A stretch of 64,000 bases of DNA from Pyrenophora tritici-repentis (GCF_003171515.1 NC_089392.1:2356001-2420000); one strand, 5' to 3'; positions 31,669 to 43,972 are shown, counted from the stretch's first letter. Notes: a model not told the origin generated them from the letters alone. A program made the numbers and translations.

Positions 31669-32461
31669 TTATCTCTGCTCACTCCACTGCTCCAGTGCCT
31701 CATGAAGTTTCTTCCACCTCCCATCCTGCCACTCACACATCTGCCCCCACTCCTGCGCCGTTGCCCTCACGAGCTGCAACCAGGCTCCCACAATAACATC
31801 TGCATAAGTCATCTTCTCTCCCTCTAAAAACGGCCCCTCAAACCGATACAACTTTGCAAAGTCCTCCAGATCCGCCTTGAACGCCTCCAATATCTTCGCC
31901 CTCGCCTCTCCTTCAACACAAAGCTGATCCCAGCTTTCCACCCCCGCCCTCCTCACAAATTCCGCTTTACTAACTTCTGCTGTCTCGGGATTGAACAGCA
32001 TCCCGTCGCAACAAAGGACTACGTAACGTGTGAACAGCGCATCGACGTGCGCATTGAACACGCGATGGACACCGATACTGTCTTTTGGGAAGAGCTGAAG
32101 TCCGCTATCTGGATACTTTTCATCGAGGTACACAGCAATGTCGAATGAGTCGCCGATGTAGGTATCAGTGGAGGAGTCGTGGATGATGGGGAGCGTGTAG
32201 AAATCCTCGTCGTTTGGGAGTTTGCGCACGGGGGCTACTGCATGTGCTAAGCGTGTGGATTTTACGTCTGGTAGTTCGATCCATTTAGTTTTGTACGACA
32301 GGGCTTTGATGTTGAGTGCGTAGCTAGTTTGATTAGGGAAAGGAATGAAGTAGAGGGATGGAGGATCTGTGTTACCGTGTTTTCCAGGGGTTGGGAGCGT
32401 AACACCGGACTGGGGGACCAGAGGCGATATCAAAAAAGAGGATGGGGTTGGAGGACGCCAT
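31669..32461 (-). CDS. glutathione S-transferase-like protein
   Basis: The true start is 32461 in a different frame from the long open frame. Exon 1 (32461-32376) encodes MASSNPILFFDIASGPPVR and ends before intron 32324-32375 (GTAACA...ACTAG). Exon 2 (32323-31669) continues YALNIKALSYKTKWIELPDVKS. The N-terminal thioredoxin-like half contains VRKLPNDEDFYTLPIIHD and the GSH-binding SFDIAVYLDEKYP block (the E/DS position is DS-F). The helical C-terminal half includes FEGPFLEGEKMTYADVIVGAWLQ. Length about 246 residues, normal for this LigE/Ure2-like GST group. Role: conjugation or glutathione-dependent reduction, substrate unknown. Confidence 0.85.
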
Positions 32462-32900
32462 GATGAAGGGTTGATTGAGATTTCTGAACGTAGGAAATAG
32501 TTGGATAGGCTATACGATATATACTTGCTAGCTATAATGTACAGGAGGCTGTGGAGGCTTCGACCAGGTATTACGTTATCGGATTAGCACAGTGGAGCTA
32601 AGTTGTGTGCGCCGCCAAGTATGCATCAAAGTGGATATGCTGCAGTACATGCATATGGAGCCAGGGATTGCTTTTCAAGATATACATTTCAAAGGGTTTA
32701 TTGGCAGAGGTGTGGTTCGAAGACAAAAGCAAAAGCTTGGCTATGGAGGAGATCATTGCGGCCTTTTAGTAACATGACCTGAAAGGTGTAGTGGAGAAGT
32801 ACCTAGGTAGAGGAGCGAAGATCAACGAGCGTTACATACACACTCCGCAGTCCCTAAGCCGTCCGTAAGCCCTTACACAAAGAGTTCACAGCATGGATTT
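32462..32900. other. upstream region of the GST gene, no gene seen
   Basis: Contains the presumed promoter of the leftward GST gene. The repeat-like sequence of the following array begins gradually after about 32900. Confidence 0.4.
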
Positions 32901-34649
32901 AGGCTTGTATGGCTTTTATTCGAGGCTCGTGCAGAGACGTAGTCATGGTGGTACTAGAGTCGTGCGTTGGTGCACACCGGAATGATGCAAAATGACTCAT
33001 ACTGACGAGTGTCTCGTTTTGGGAATGCGCTAAGAAACGCGGAAATATCGCACACATCAACGCAAGGAATCCCACGATTCATTAGCACAACAAGTCTCAT
33101 GTATCACAGGTCGAAAAACACATGCGAAACAGACATGCATGTCTTTGAAAACAGACGCGGATAGTTTCCTTTTACAGGTACTGTCGCATAAATTTTGGAA
33201 AAGGTAAACCAGGAAGTAGATTTTCGAATTTTAGAAGCAACAACAGAAATAACACACAACGTAAGATCGTGGTACTCATATTTAGGGAGTAATTTTAGAA
33301 GATTAAGCAGCTAAGAAAGAGAACGAGGACGCGTCAAGATAGCTGCTCCCACTGTCATACTTGGGATGGCGATACTGGACGACAGGAAGCATGGAACTCG
33401 TCCCTGTAATTTTTAGTACTTTCAATATGGGACATATATCCTCCATAGCGGTCGGTAGCGGTATTTCCAATACAGAAAGTCAGGAAGCCACTGGTCATTC
33501 ATGCGCCGCGTTGTATTTTTTGAATCGCGAAAACCATGGAAAAGACGGAGGCCATGGCAGAGTTCCGCTCATTTTTTCTATTTAAAAGTCTTAATGGGGC
33601 GTTTGGGGTATAAGGAAGACATGCAAGTCTGAGATTGAATACCTTGCGCTCGAGCAAGCGGGCTTGGAAATTCATGAGCGGTGAGTAGTGGGCTTTTGTT
33701 CTACACTGAGATTTCTGGGAAAGAGTAGATAAGGTTATAGTAGCAAAAAGGGTAGAAGAAGGCATCCACATCCGCTTTGTTCCAGCAGTTTTTTTCTCGG
33801 TAAATAGAATAGTAGTAGAAGTGACTATCAACGGTCTGAGGAGTCTTTATGCACGGAAGAAACACACAGCCCAACGGCCATGTGAGGCTTAACAGTGGAT
33901 TTGAAGTGAATTGTAACAATCTTGGAAAATTTAGAAAAAGGAGCCACAAGAGTCCTATCAGAGGTATTTTATGTTACAAAGAGGGGGAGAGGAGCACAGC
34001 ACTCATGATACATCTTTGAGGTAATTTTTTGGAAATAGCAGGAAGTTTTGGGGAGTCAAGGAGAAGGAAAAGAAATGGTCGACGTAGCTGCTTTATATGT
34101 GGCCGGGAAAAGGCGCGCACAATCTTCATATCAACCTTTTCAAACCATTTCCAAAGTGTGATATGTAGCAGAGGCATGCACGAAAACGTGATTATAACGT
34201 GGTAGTTCGCTTTTAGTAGACGGAAAAAAGCAAAGCAAACATGAGATATGAATTCCAAGCTTTTTCTTAAACAAAACGGGAAAGGTAATACATAGCAAGA
34301 AAACAGGCAATGAACGACATGTATTCCATCATCGCTAGTTTGTTATAGGACAAGTCGACATACCAGGGAAGTAATCGAATTTTAGAATTGGGGAAGATCT
34401 GAGGAACCGACACGCATGCAACGAAAGGAATGAAATTTATAGCTGCTCTAGTAGCTTATGGCTCGTCGGCGACAGGAAAGCCAGTATATCAGTCCCCCTG
34501 TTGGTTGGCTTTGCACTAAGTGCGTAAAGGGAAATAACGATAACTAGGAATGCATTCTGTTCGGTGATGGTTCTGATTGATTGTCTTGCGAAGGAGAACT
34601 ATGGAAGAGCTAGATATAGGAGGTCTGGTCTGAGCGCTGCTCGGACGCC

Positions 34650-34730
34650 GCGATCAGTGCGCCTGTCCGCGTGACTGATGCCAGTGCGCCTGCTCGCGTG
34701 ACCGAGATCAGTGCGGCCGATCGCGTGGCT
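34650..34730. repeat. 27-bp tandem repeat, three copies
   Basis: Three adjacent 27-bp units (34650-34676, 34677-34703 and 34704-34730) share the core CAGTGCGCCTG..CGCGTGAC with a few changes each. It is a small local minisatellite inside the larger array and more GC-rich than its surroundings. Confidence 0.8.
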
Positions 34731-37700
34731 GAGATATCGTTGATATCTGTGATCCGACAGGTTCTGTATTTCTGTCGCCTTTTGCGGGCAAATATATGGA
34801 ACGTAGACCCAGGATTTCGAATATATATATGCATGCATTTTGCTCTCATGGGATTTTACAAACAATTTTTATGATTTAGAGTCTCCGTCCATCCGCTATG
34901 ATAGCGTAGCTTTCCGCCCAATTTGAATCATTTTTGTTTTGGACGCGCTTGCAACATACATCATAAGAACAAGGTTGTCTTTTGTTGATATTATCTTGAA
35001 TAGGAGTATGTGGATATGCACGACCTGACCATGTGTTTTATAGATTCATGGCTCACGGGCGTGTTTGATTTCAAAAATGCTCTCGACCCCTGTAGAACAA
35101 TTGATTATCGACTTTGTTTATTCGCGATAGTATGGAAACAAGAGAATAGAGTAACATCCTCCTGAAACTATGTGCTTTTTAGACGATTTAGACTTTCGAG
35201 TAGAGTAGGAATACGGAAGAGGAGATAGTAGAGAGAGAATTTATACTATAGCGGACGAAGCAAACGCTTCTCCCAAACAGAGCATCGAAGCTTTTTGTAT
35301 TGACTTTTTGGATAAGAAAGGCAGCGGGAACGCATTGGCATGCTACGTGTGCTTTTTTTGCAATATCATGCAAAAATGACGTTTGAAAGACACCAGACAT
35401 TGACCTCCAGGTTGAGCTTTTGACAAGCCTCTGTAAGGGGCTAGACCCCAGCGGCTGTATCGATGACGATACACAGATGACTGATCAAGAGATGCCTTGT
35501 AACAGAGTGGATTTGACAAAGAGCTACAAAAGGATGCTAGCTGTACATAAATACAGGAGCGGACCGAAGATGGGCCGAAGTAGAATTAGATGGATGATGA
35601 CAGAAACCTATAGATGTATCTCGAAGGAATCGCATGACGACAGCTACGCACACAGCGTAGCGCATGTAATAGGCTCAGCCTGTTACAGCCTCTATGGGAA
35701 AAGAGAATGGCAGTGGAAGGAAAGAGGGGCAGAAATGCAGAGCTTTTGTATCGCAGAACACGCGCCACGCGTGATAAAATATTTTATACAACCCCACCAG
35801 TCTTTTGGAATGCTCTGCCTCAAATCAGAGTGCAGGCGAAGGGACATGTCTTTGAAGTTCCCTCTTTTTCATTATCTCTCGCTTTCAGCTCCAGAGAGAA
35901 CACACATGATGAGTTTTGCTCCGTGTTTTTATGACATCACCCGGGAAAGAGGTAAAAAAGAAAAACGAGAAGTTTAGAGGCGGAGTTTTTTTTTCGTAGA
36001 ATAACCCCCTCACACTCATGTTACTATCAAATCCTTATTTCAGGAACTATTTTGTAGTACAAGAAAGAGAACGGAAAAACATGTCTTTGATCGCTCTATT
36101 TTCGTGAACTCCGTTTCCAAAAGGCGGAGGAAAGCAGCCATGTACTATTTGTCTCACTTCTTAGGGCGTATTTTCAAAAATCGGTAGAGCACGTCCCCGT
36201 ACATCTCCTGTGGTCCGGTAATTTTATAGTCCAAGAAATAGGGCAGAAAGACATGTAATTCACATGCCTTCGTTTTAGAACAAAGTAGAAATATAGTCTT
36301 TGATCGAAATTTTGAGAACAGGTTGTTTTGAGAAAGGAATGAAGTAAGGAAGAAGAAAGAAAAGACCGCAGAGACGAGAGTTTATACGCAAGCACTTGCG
36401 CTAGGCCAGACTCAGTTCATTCCGAGTGAGTAGGTCATATTTGAGTGCAAAAATGCTGTCTCGCAGCAGTGCATGGAAAAAGAGAGACGGAAAAGCAAGA
36501 GAGGTTCGGTTTCGTAGCCATTCCAAAACGTGTAGAGATTCTAATACTCGCCAAGCAGAACATACAACTGTACTTTCCATGATTTTAGTACCTTTAGAAT
36601 ATCCGTGCTTTTTATTGTGTAAGAAAAGAGAAGGAGAGAGAAGCAAAGGCTATCGAATTTATACACCCGCGTCAATGTCTTGACAAGGGACTAGTCCAAA
36701 AAGGTAAGTCTGCGTATACAAGCACAGGAGGAAGCAACAAAGCACATGGGTGCTTGTACTCTAGTTTTTGAAAGCCTGAAGAAAGCGCCATGTCCATACC
36801 GGATCGTCTGTTTGAGAACTCGTAGATAAGAGAAGTACCAGGGTTTTCAGAAAAGGGCAGGAGGAACATTAACCGAACACGAGGGCGTTTTGAACAGTTT
36901 GAGACCGAAATCATTTGCTCCTTTTATATTGGTTTTGTTATAATAGAGGAAGCAGAAAGAAGCGGGAAGAAAATCGGTATAGGAAGGTCAGAAAGCCCAG
37001 AAACAGAAGACATGGCTTGTATATATATCGTTTTTGGAAGTTTCAAAAGCGAGGGAAAGAAAGAATGTAGAAGTTTTGTCACTCCAGCTCTGCAGGACCA
37101 CCCATAACGTAGCAGACCACGGGCTTTTATGAGTAGATTTCTGGAAATGTCCAGGAACAGACATATTGGTGTGGTGGTGGTGTTTTTTATATGCCCAAGA
37201 CCGGGCTTACAGGATTTTTAAGGTGCCAGAGGAGAAAGCAGGCAGGACCATGATCGTCGATGCTGTATGTTTTTGGAAAAGCAGGCAGAGAACCTATGCA
37301 AAGATCCGCTGAGATTTTTGGAATTCTTAGTATGAGGAAGGCTGTTAGGGAAAAGAGGAAAAAGAGGCAGACACAGAGAGATATTTATATGCGTTCAGAA
37401 CACCCGCCAAGGCCACTTGCATCAAGCGCCGCAGAAAACATACAAAGAGAGACCATGGGAAGTTTCTTAGCAGATCATAAAGGCACAGAAACAAAAGGGA
37501 GGGTCATGAATAGTTGATCCACGCATTTTAGTACTGCCTACGATAGTTTTTATCGCGAAAACTAGAAGGCAGAAATTTTTAAGAAGAGATTGAAAAGGCG
37601 GAATAAGCATTGCTGAGCTGCATTCTTTTCATTGATCCGGGACTGCAGAACGGCCTCTTTCCATGTTATTGTTTTTGGGGAAGTTTGGTTTTTTCATGTG

Positions 37701-39336
37701 TAGGAGAAAAAAGCACAGACCATCGCATAGATCATGTTGCATTTTGAGCTAGCAGGAAAGGAGAAGTCATGCGGAGGTTCTGCATCTCATTTGGGTATTT
37801 TTTAGAAAAATGAAAAGAAGAGAGAGGATTAAAGTGGAAGGAGAAGGGACGGCAGAAGATTTGACAGTATTCAAGGAGATTTGTTTTAGGGATCAGCCAG
37901 CTGGACGCCCCGTCCCCATATGGCTTGGGAGTGTCTAATTTTACACATCCCCTGATAGCGTAAATGATTTTGGGGCAAAAGAGGAAGAAGCGGAAACCAT
38001 CGCTTCAGATGCCGTACGTTTTAGGTTGGCCGGAAAGGAGAGGTCATCCCACGTGTCGTTGACGATTTCTGGTGTTTAAGAAATAGTAGGAAGAAAGAGG
38101 GAGAAGTAAAGAAAACGGAGAGAAACAAAGGAGAGAACATTTGCTCGTGTTTCTGTTAATTTTGTTCCTGATAATCAGCGAGCCGGACGCCCCGTCTCCA
38201 TGTACATTATGGGGTTCCAAATTCACACAATTCGGGACCATTCTTGCCTTTTTGAGCGCAGGAGAATGACGCACAGACCATTCTTCCTAGAAAATATATT
38301 TTTTAGAATTTACACGACAGAAGACGTCATCTAAATGTGACGAGGGTCATTTTAGTATTTTCAGGCAAGAGAGGAAGAAAAAGATATGATTAAATAAAAA
38401 GAGAGGAGAGATAAAGGGCAGGCCATAAGTATCCAGTTTGAACTTTTTTAATGATTAACGTTAGGGAAAGTGAGACGACTTCCCTTCATGTGCATATTCT
38501 CCCATTGTTTTCACACGCAGCGGTTAGACGCCAGATTTTCGAGCGCAGAAAGACGGCGCACATCATGACGCACTCGACTAACAGTTTCAATTCCGCGACA
38601 GAAGAAGACGATATGCGCGTGTTTAATATTCATTGATATTTTAGAGAAATGTAACTTAGTAATTAAGAAGACAGCATGTAGATTTTTAGGTAAAGCGAAC
38701 AATGGCGCAGACCATTCGTTTGTAAGTTGCGTGTTTTTCATCCCGCCGGAAAGGCACAGGCCATGAGCTCTAGGCACTCAATTTTTTAATGCTTTAAGCA
38801 AAGAAGAAGTGGGTCGAGAAGGAGAAAGACCAAAGGGTAGGTTTTCAAGCGCAGGAGAACAGCGCAGACCCTACAAACCCAACGCTGAAATTTAATCCGC
38901 GGGAAAAGCAGAGGTCATAGATACTCAGCGCTTAGTGTTTTGATATTTTAAAGAAAGAAGAAGAGGGGAAAAGCAGAAAGGTAGATTTTCAAGTGCAGGA
39001 AGGTATCGCAGAACTATGCAAAGGTAGTTAGCATGTTTGATCCGCGAGAAACGCAAAGATCATGATATCCATAGTTGTAGACTTCGATATTTAAGTAAGG
39101 GATAAAGGAGATCGGGAGAAAAGAAGGCAGAAATGTGTGTTTTGGAGTGTAGGAGGGCAGTGCACACCATATATTCCTGGGCGGTGTTTTTTTTTATCAA
39201 GCGGGAAACGCAGAGACCATGATGAATCTTGGTTGCAATTTCGATACTTCCAGGCAAGAGAGGAAGGAAGGAATTATGTACAGAAGAAAATATAAAAAGG
39301 TAGAATGAATTTCAAGGGCAGGAAGGTAGTGTCGGC

Positions 39337-39545
39337 CATAGGGCTTATCCCTTGGCTCCTCCCTGGGTAACTAGGCAGTCACCCATTCGCCCGCTAGTAC
39401 CTTTACGGCCTAGCTCCTTCATTCTCTCCTCCCACTGTGTATATAGACCTCTTTCCGATAGCTCTAATACGACATGATTCTCCCCAACCTTAACGCTTGA
39501 CAGGTAGCGCGAAACTATAGCATCGTTGCCGTCATATTCTGAGCC
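39337..39545. other. non-repeat block of about 200 bp inside a repeat unit
   Basis: Between the first core of the unit at 39303 and its second core (AGCCAGCGGGAGACAG at about 39542) lies sequence unlike the array. On the minus strand it is open and reads like protein (VGENHVVLELSERGLYTQWEERMKELG) but is too short to identify. It may be a fragment of a mobile element. Confidence 0.4.
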
Positions 39546-40098
39546 AGCGGGAGACAGATAAGTCATGTGTTCTCATAATATCCATTTCAGTAATTTTAGA
39601 AGAGAGGAAAAAAGTAAAGAGAGAGAGAAAAACACGGAAAGATGGATTTTTCAAGTACAGAAGAAGGCAGCGCACTCCATCTGGTGTTCCACGACATCTT
39701 TGAATCCCGCGGCAGACGAACAAGTCATTGATAATCCAGCACATAGTTTTAGTAATTCCACGGAAAAGATGGAGGAAGGAAGAAAAAAGCAGAGTAGTAA
39801 TGTTTTAAGCGCTGGAAGACAGCGCATACCATCACATTGTCGTTCTGTTTTTTTTAAACACGCGACAAAGACACAGCTCATCGAAATTGATCGTGATAGT
39901 TTGAGTGTACTCTGGCAAAAGAGGAGGAAGGAAGAAAAGCGCAGTCCAGTAATTTTATAAGCGCTGGAAGACAGCACACACCATGTAATCCATTCGAGGC
40001 AGTTTTAATCACGCGGCAGAGACACACCTCATGGTATTGGCGATGATTTTTTTTAGTATACCCTGGCACAAGAGGAAGGAGGAAGAAAGAGGTAAAAC

Positions 40099-40286
40099 TG
40101 TGAACGGTCTGTAGGGACTGTATTCCAGCTACCTAGTCCAGATGCTATTTACAGTCAAGATGAAGAAAGAAGGTAAGACGCAAGCGGCGAGCCTGCTTTG
40201 TTTGGGTTGGCGCACGGCCCTCACGTTGCCGGGGAAGCGACTAGGCTAGCAGCCTAGTCATGTGACTCGAGGCTCAGCCCGTTACA
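40099..40286 (-). repeat. 3' LTR of the gypsy element
   Basis: Identical to 45295-45482. In element orientation it begins TGTAACGGGC and ends GTTCACA. The pol stop codon (TGA, 40274-40276) lies inside the first 13 bases of this LTR. It includes a 9-bp perfect stem GACTAGGCT/AGCCTAGTC with a 3-nt loop. Confidence 0.95.
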
Positions 40287-43200
40287 TTACCCCCTCCTTT
40301 CCCTTTAGCGCGTAGTTTTCTCCATTTCCTCCAAGCGTCAGTCTTTAGTACGTTACTCACAGGTTCCCATGTCGGTTCAGTATAGTCCACCCACTTCACA
40401 TATGCCTCCTTGATTTCTTTCCCTCCCTGCCTTGTTGTGCGTTCGCCCAGAATACGTTCAACCAGCCATAGCTCGTCTCCATCTACAAGTATAGGCCCTG
40501 GCTGAGTGTCTCCAACCTTCTGCGATGGGAGAGAGTCGTTAGGCGCGTAGCGAAGCAGGTCTACGTGGAAGACAGGATGGATCTTCCCCGGAACGTCAAG
40601 TTGATAAGAGTGGGAGTTGACCTGCCTCAAGACTTTGTACTTTCCATGCAACCAGTCTAGCTTCTTGGAAGGTCGTGTTGTCTTCACGTTTCTAAGGTTC
40701 AAAAACACCCAGTCTCCCTCCTTGTATTGGGGCGCTGCTGTTCTTGTCTTGTTAGCTTGATGTTGCTGTTTCTCTTGTGTTATCGCGATCGCAGCTTGGG
40801 CCCACTCTGTTGCGTCTTGGAGTCTTTTAAGGAAGCCTTCTGCCAGTGCTTCGCCGTCTCTCTTTGGTCGGTCCTGAATAGTTCGATCCTCTACCAGCTG
40901 AATGGGTTCATTGTGATATCCGTGCATAAAATAGAAGGGGCTTAGGCCAGTAGATGAGGCCTCGCGATTGTTGATTGCTCCCATAACGATAGGTAAAAGT
41001 GCTAGCCAATTTTCTTGCGTGTAGGTGGCCCAGATTCGAATCATCTTCTCAATCTCTTGGTTCATTCGCTCTGTTGCACCATCGGTTTGCGGATGATAGG
41101 CAGTCGACAGGCGTTGCTCAACGCTGAGGAGTTTACAGAAATGCCTCCAAAGATCGCTGACGAATTGTGGTCCTCTATCGCTCGTAATTGCCGTTGGAAT
41201 ACCATGAATAGGGTAATGCCGTTCTAAAAGCCGTTGTGCTACTGCTTCTGCCGAGATATCGTGCATGCCTTCCAGTTCAACTCCCTTTGTCAGCCGATCA
41301 GTGACCACCATGCAGTTCGTTGCGTCATCGCGTCCAGATGGCGGCAAGTCCGTAATAAAATCGATTGAAAGTTCTCCCCATATACGTTCTGGGATCGGTA
41401 GCGGTTTAAGGAGGCCCTTCTTTGTCTCTCTCCATATCGTATTCCTCCCGCAAATCTCGCAGTTACGGACAAAGCGTCGCACGTCGCTTGCTACACCTGA
41501 CCAGAAGAACTGCCTTGATAAGATTGAGTAGGTAAGATCTCGTCCAGGATGGCCGGTGATATGCGAGTCGTGAATATTTTGAATAATTCGTGTGCGAAGT
41601 GGTTCGCAGTCAGGGATCCATATCCGGTCTCGAAATCGCAACAGGCCTCTCTCGTCCAGGGTGCATTCTGCTATACTCACTGACTTCTCCTTCTGAAGTT
41701 TGGTAGGGAGGTTCCGCTCCTTGTTTGCTACCAGCGTAGTGAGCTCCTGATAAAGCTCATCCTCTTGGCGGCTTCGGTGCCAGAGATTTTGCATGTCCTG
41801 GTCCTCAAACATGCGTATCTCTTCTGTGAAGTCAATCTCCTCGGACGACAGGGACTGGATTTGAACACTCTGCAAGTGCTTGCTCTGGAAAAGACGGATA
41901 AATCGAGACCGTATTCGTTCATCGTCGTAGTTGGCGGGTAGGTCTTGTTCTCGTCGTGACAGGGCGTCAGGTTTTCCCATAGTCTTTCCAGGTTTCCATT
42001 CCAGGGAGAAGTCGAATCGTGAGAGAAACTCTGACCAACGTACTTGTCTTTCAGACAGCTGTCGTTCGCGGTAGAAGTATTGAAGGTTCTTGTGGTCCGT
42101 CAGAACTGTGAACTTCCTAACCATACGTAGTTCAGGAGCCCATGCTTCTAAGCAACGAACAATAGCTAGAAGCTCCTTGTCATGAATTGGATAATTGGCC
42201 TCTGTTGGTGAGTGCTTCTTTGAGTAGTAGGCAACGGGTTGCCAGTTGTTGTTCTTGTCCTTCTGCAGCAATAGGCCGCCAGTTGCATGTCCTGAGGAGT
42301 CGGCTTCTACCAAGGTGTCCTTCTCTGGATCAAAATGGCCGAGTATTGGTGCTGTAATGAGAAGTTCCTTAATCGTTTCAAATGCTTGATTGCAAGCCTC
42401 GTCCCAATGAAAAACCATCTCTTTCTTAGTTAGGTTGATAAGCGGTTCAGCAATGTCCGAGAAGTTTGGTATAAAAACTCGGTAAAAGTTGGCAAAACCA
42501 ATAAATGCTCGGATAGCCTTAACTGACGTTGGTGTAGCCCATTCGCGGATTGCGATAATCTTTTCAGGATCAACTCGAATGCCCACTTCTGCTTCCACAA
42601 TGTACCCGAGGTATTTGACTCGTTTAGTCTCGAACTCGCACTTGTCGATATCAATCTGCAGTCCAGCGTCTATAAGGCGTTGAAGAACCTTTCCAACCTT
42701 CTCTCTGTGATCCTGAAGCGATCCTGACGAGTAGATTAAGATGTCGTCAACGTAGGCTGAAACAAAGTCGTCAAGGTAATCCTGTAGAACACCATTTACG
42801 TAGCGTTGAAATGCGGCTGGTGCTCCTGTTAGTCCGAAGGGAGCAACCCGCCATTCGAATAGGCCGTATCTTGTTCGGAAAGCTGTCTTCCATTCTTCTC
42901 CTTTGGCCACACGGATCTTGTGGAAGGCTGCGATAACGTCAAGTTTTGTGAACCATTTAGCTTTAGCTACATTTCTCAGTGTTTCTGTGAATAGAGGCAG
43001 AGGGTAACGGTCCTTCCTGGTGATGTTGTTCAAGCCTCGGTAGTCAACGCAAAATCGGATGCCCCCTCCTGGCTTTTTGACCATCAGGACGGGTGCAGCT
43101 GCGGGAGAGTTACTTGCGCGGATAAAATCCTTGTCTAACAGCTCGGTGAGAGTTTTCCTAAGCACTAGTAACTCTTCTCGGCTCATGCCGTAGAGCGGAC

Positions 43201-43921
43201 CCCATGGAATGGTCTTCTCGTTTCCGTCTTGATCCTTTTCAATCTCAATGTGGAGATCAACGCCTTTACGATGTGGGGGAAGTTTCTCAGCTAGGAAATG
43301 GTCGAAAGCCTTCAGCCATTGGTGGTACTGGGGTGGGAGCTTCGTCTTTGGATCGGATCGTTTGCGCGGTTTCAAAGCTTTCTCAATGTCGGCGATGGAA
43401 ACAGCGAACAGTCCAGTGTCGAGCGCAATACCGTCTCCTTTGTTCTTCCTACGGCTTCTTCTCACCTCCGCCATGAATGCGGAAGCCATCACCTGAGTAG
43501 CCTTCATTAGTGGTGGCTTGTATGACGCTTTCTTGTGGTTCCATGCGCGGATGTTTGACGCGCCGATATCTAGGCAGCCTTGTTTGGCCGAAATTGTGAC
43601 GTCGGCATCTTCTAACCAGGGCTTTCCTAGGATCACGTCGTAAGTTAGGCCAGGTACAACGTAGAAGAAGACGCGTTTCTGCTGGTGGCCGTCTATGTCT
43701 ATCGAGGCGTAAGTAACTGTATCTAGGACAGTACTTGGTTCTGCGTTCTTCCCAGCTGCTTCCTCTAGCTGGCGCGGGGCTATCTTGATTGATGGCAGTC
43801 TCAGAGATCGAAAGAGTTGTTCATTAATGGCAGAATAGCAAAGGCAACCTGAGTCAACAAGTCCAGTGACAAAGTCAGTTCCATTAAGTCTAACGTCCAG
43901 TACAAAGGGATCGCTATCCAT
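40274..43921 (-). CDS. pol: gypsy Pol polyprotein (PR-RT-RH-IN-chromodomain), 1215 aa
   Basis: An open frame from ATG 43921. Protease is near residues 14-100 (VTGLVDSGCLCYSAI, YDVILGKPWL). Reverse transcriptase shows FCVDYRGLN and YVDDILIYSS (about residue 390). RNase H shows VEADSSGHATGG, YPIHDKELLAIV and TDHKNLQYF. Integrase has the HHCC finger (HITGHPGRD...CEICGRN), then D (SIDFITDLP), D (TSDRGPQF, about residue 919) and E in YHPQTDGATERMNQEIE. The C terminus is a chromodomain (LWLVERILGERT...AYVKWVDYTEPTWEP), which in this group targets insertion to marked chromatin. The frame is the same as gag and is separated from it by a single UAG at 43970-43972. It ends inside the 3' LTR. No lesion is seen. 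Confidence 0.95.
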   Translation of the reverse strand: MDSDPFVLDVRLNGTDFVTGLVDSGCLCYSAINEQLFRSLRLPSIKIAPRQLEEAAGKNAEPSTVLDTVTYASIDIDGHQQKRVFFYVVPGLTYDVILGKPWLEDADVTISAKQGCLDIGASNIRAWNHKKASYKPPLMKATQVMASAFMAEVRRSRRKNKGDGIALDTGLFAVSIADIEKALKPRKRSDPKTKLPPQYHQWLKAFDHFLAEKLPPHRKGVDLHIEIEKDQDGNEKTIPWGPLYGMSREELLVLRKTLTELLDKDFIRASNSPAAAPVLMVKKPGGGIRFCVDYRGLNNITRKDRYPLPLFTETLRNVAKAKWFTKLDVIAAFHKIRVAKGEEWKTAFRTRYGLFEWRVAPFGLTGAPAAFQRYVNGVLQDYLDDFVSAYVDDILIYSSGSLQDHREKVGKVLQRLIDAGLQIDIDKCEFETKRVKYLGYIVEAEVGIRVDPEKIIAIREWATPTSVKAIRAFIGFANFYRVFIPNFSDIAEPLINLTKKEMVFHWDEACNQAFETIKELLITAPILGHFDPEKDTLVEADSSGHATGGLLLQKDKNNNWQPVAYYSKKHSPTEANYPIHDKELLAIVRCLEAWAPELRMVRKFTVLTDHKNLQYFYRERQLSERQVRWSEFLSRFDFSLEWKPGKTMGKPDALSRREQDLPANYDDERIRSRFIRLFQSKHLQSVQIQSLSSEEIDFTEEIRMFEDQDMQNLWHRSRQEDELYQELTTLVANKERNLPTKLQKEKSVSIAECTLDERGLLRFRDRIWIPDCEPLRTRIIQNIHDSHITGHPGRDLTYSILSRQFFWSGVASDVRRFVRNCEICGRNTIWRETKKGLLKPLPIPERIWGELSIDFITDLPPSGRDDATNCMVVTDRLTKGVELEGMHDISAEAVAQRLLERHYPIHGIPTAITSDRGPQFVSDLWRHFCKLLSVEQRLSTAYHPQTDGATERMNQEIEKMIRIWATYTQENWLALLPIVMGAINNREASSTGLSPFYFMHGYHNEPIQLVEDRTIQDRPKRDGEALAEGFLKRLQDATEWAQAAIAITQEKQQHQANKTRTAAPQYKEGDWVFLNLRNVKTTRPSKKLDWLHGKYKVLRQVNSHSYQLDVPGKIHPVFHVDLLRYAPNDSLPSQKVGDTQPGPILVDGDELWLVERILGERTTRQGGKEIKEAYVKWVDYTEPTWEPVSNVLKTDAWRKWRKLRAKGKGGGNVTG
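40287..40310 (-). promoter_or_regulatory. polypurine tract of the gypsy element
   Basis: On the element strand the bases AAAGGGAAAGGAGGGGG followed by TAA directly precede the 3' LTR. They lie in the last codons of pol. This is the expected primer for plus-strand DNA synthesis. Confidence 0.85.
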
Positions 43922-43969
43922 CTTTTGCTTTCCGGTCTCTTTCCATTCTTTCTGAGCTGCCGCGTGTTC

Positions 43970-43972
43970 CTA
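43970..43972 (-). other. single in-frame UAG between gag and pol
   Basis: On the element strand the context is GCA GAG CAA TAG GAA CAC. The frame stays open on both sides: gag upstream, then 16 sense codons before the pol ATG at 43921. Either Pol is made by readthrough of this stop, or pol starts independently, or CAG became TAG in this copy. Confidence 0.85.

Noticed and set aside
32401..32433. GST starting at 32433 (MISPLVPQSG...)
   Set aside because: The frame misses the conserved family N terminus, which is supplied by an exon starting at 32461 in another frame.
33361..39990. Many frames of 60-185 codons in the left array, for example at 35420-35977
   Set aside because: They fall on all six frames, are built from the repeat cores and show no domain or splice pattern.
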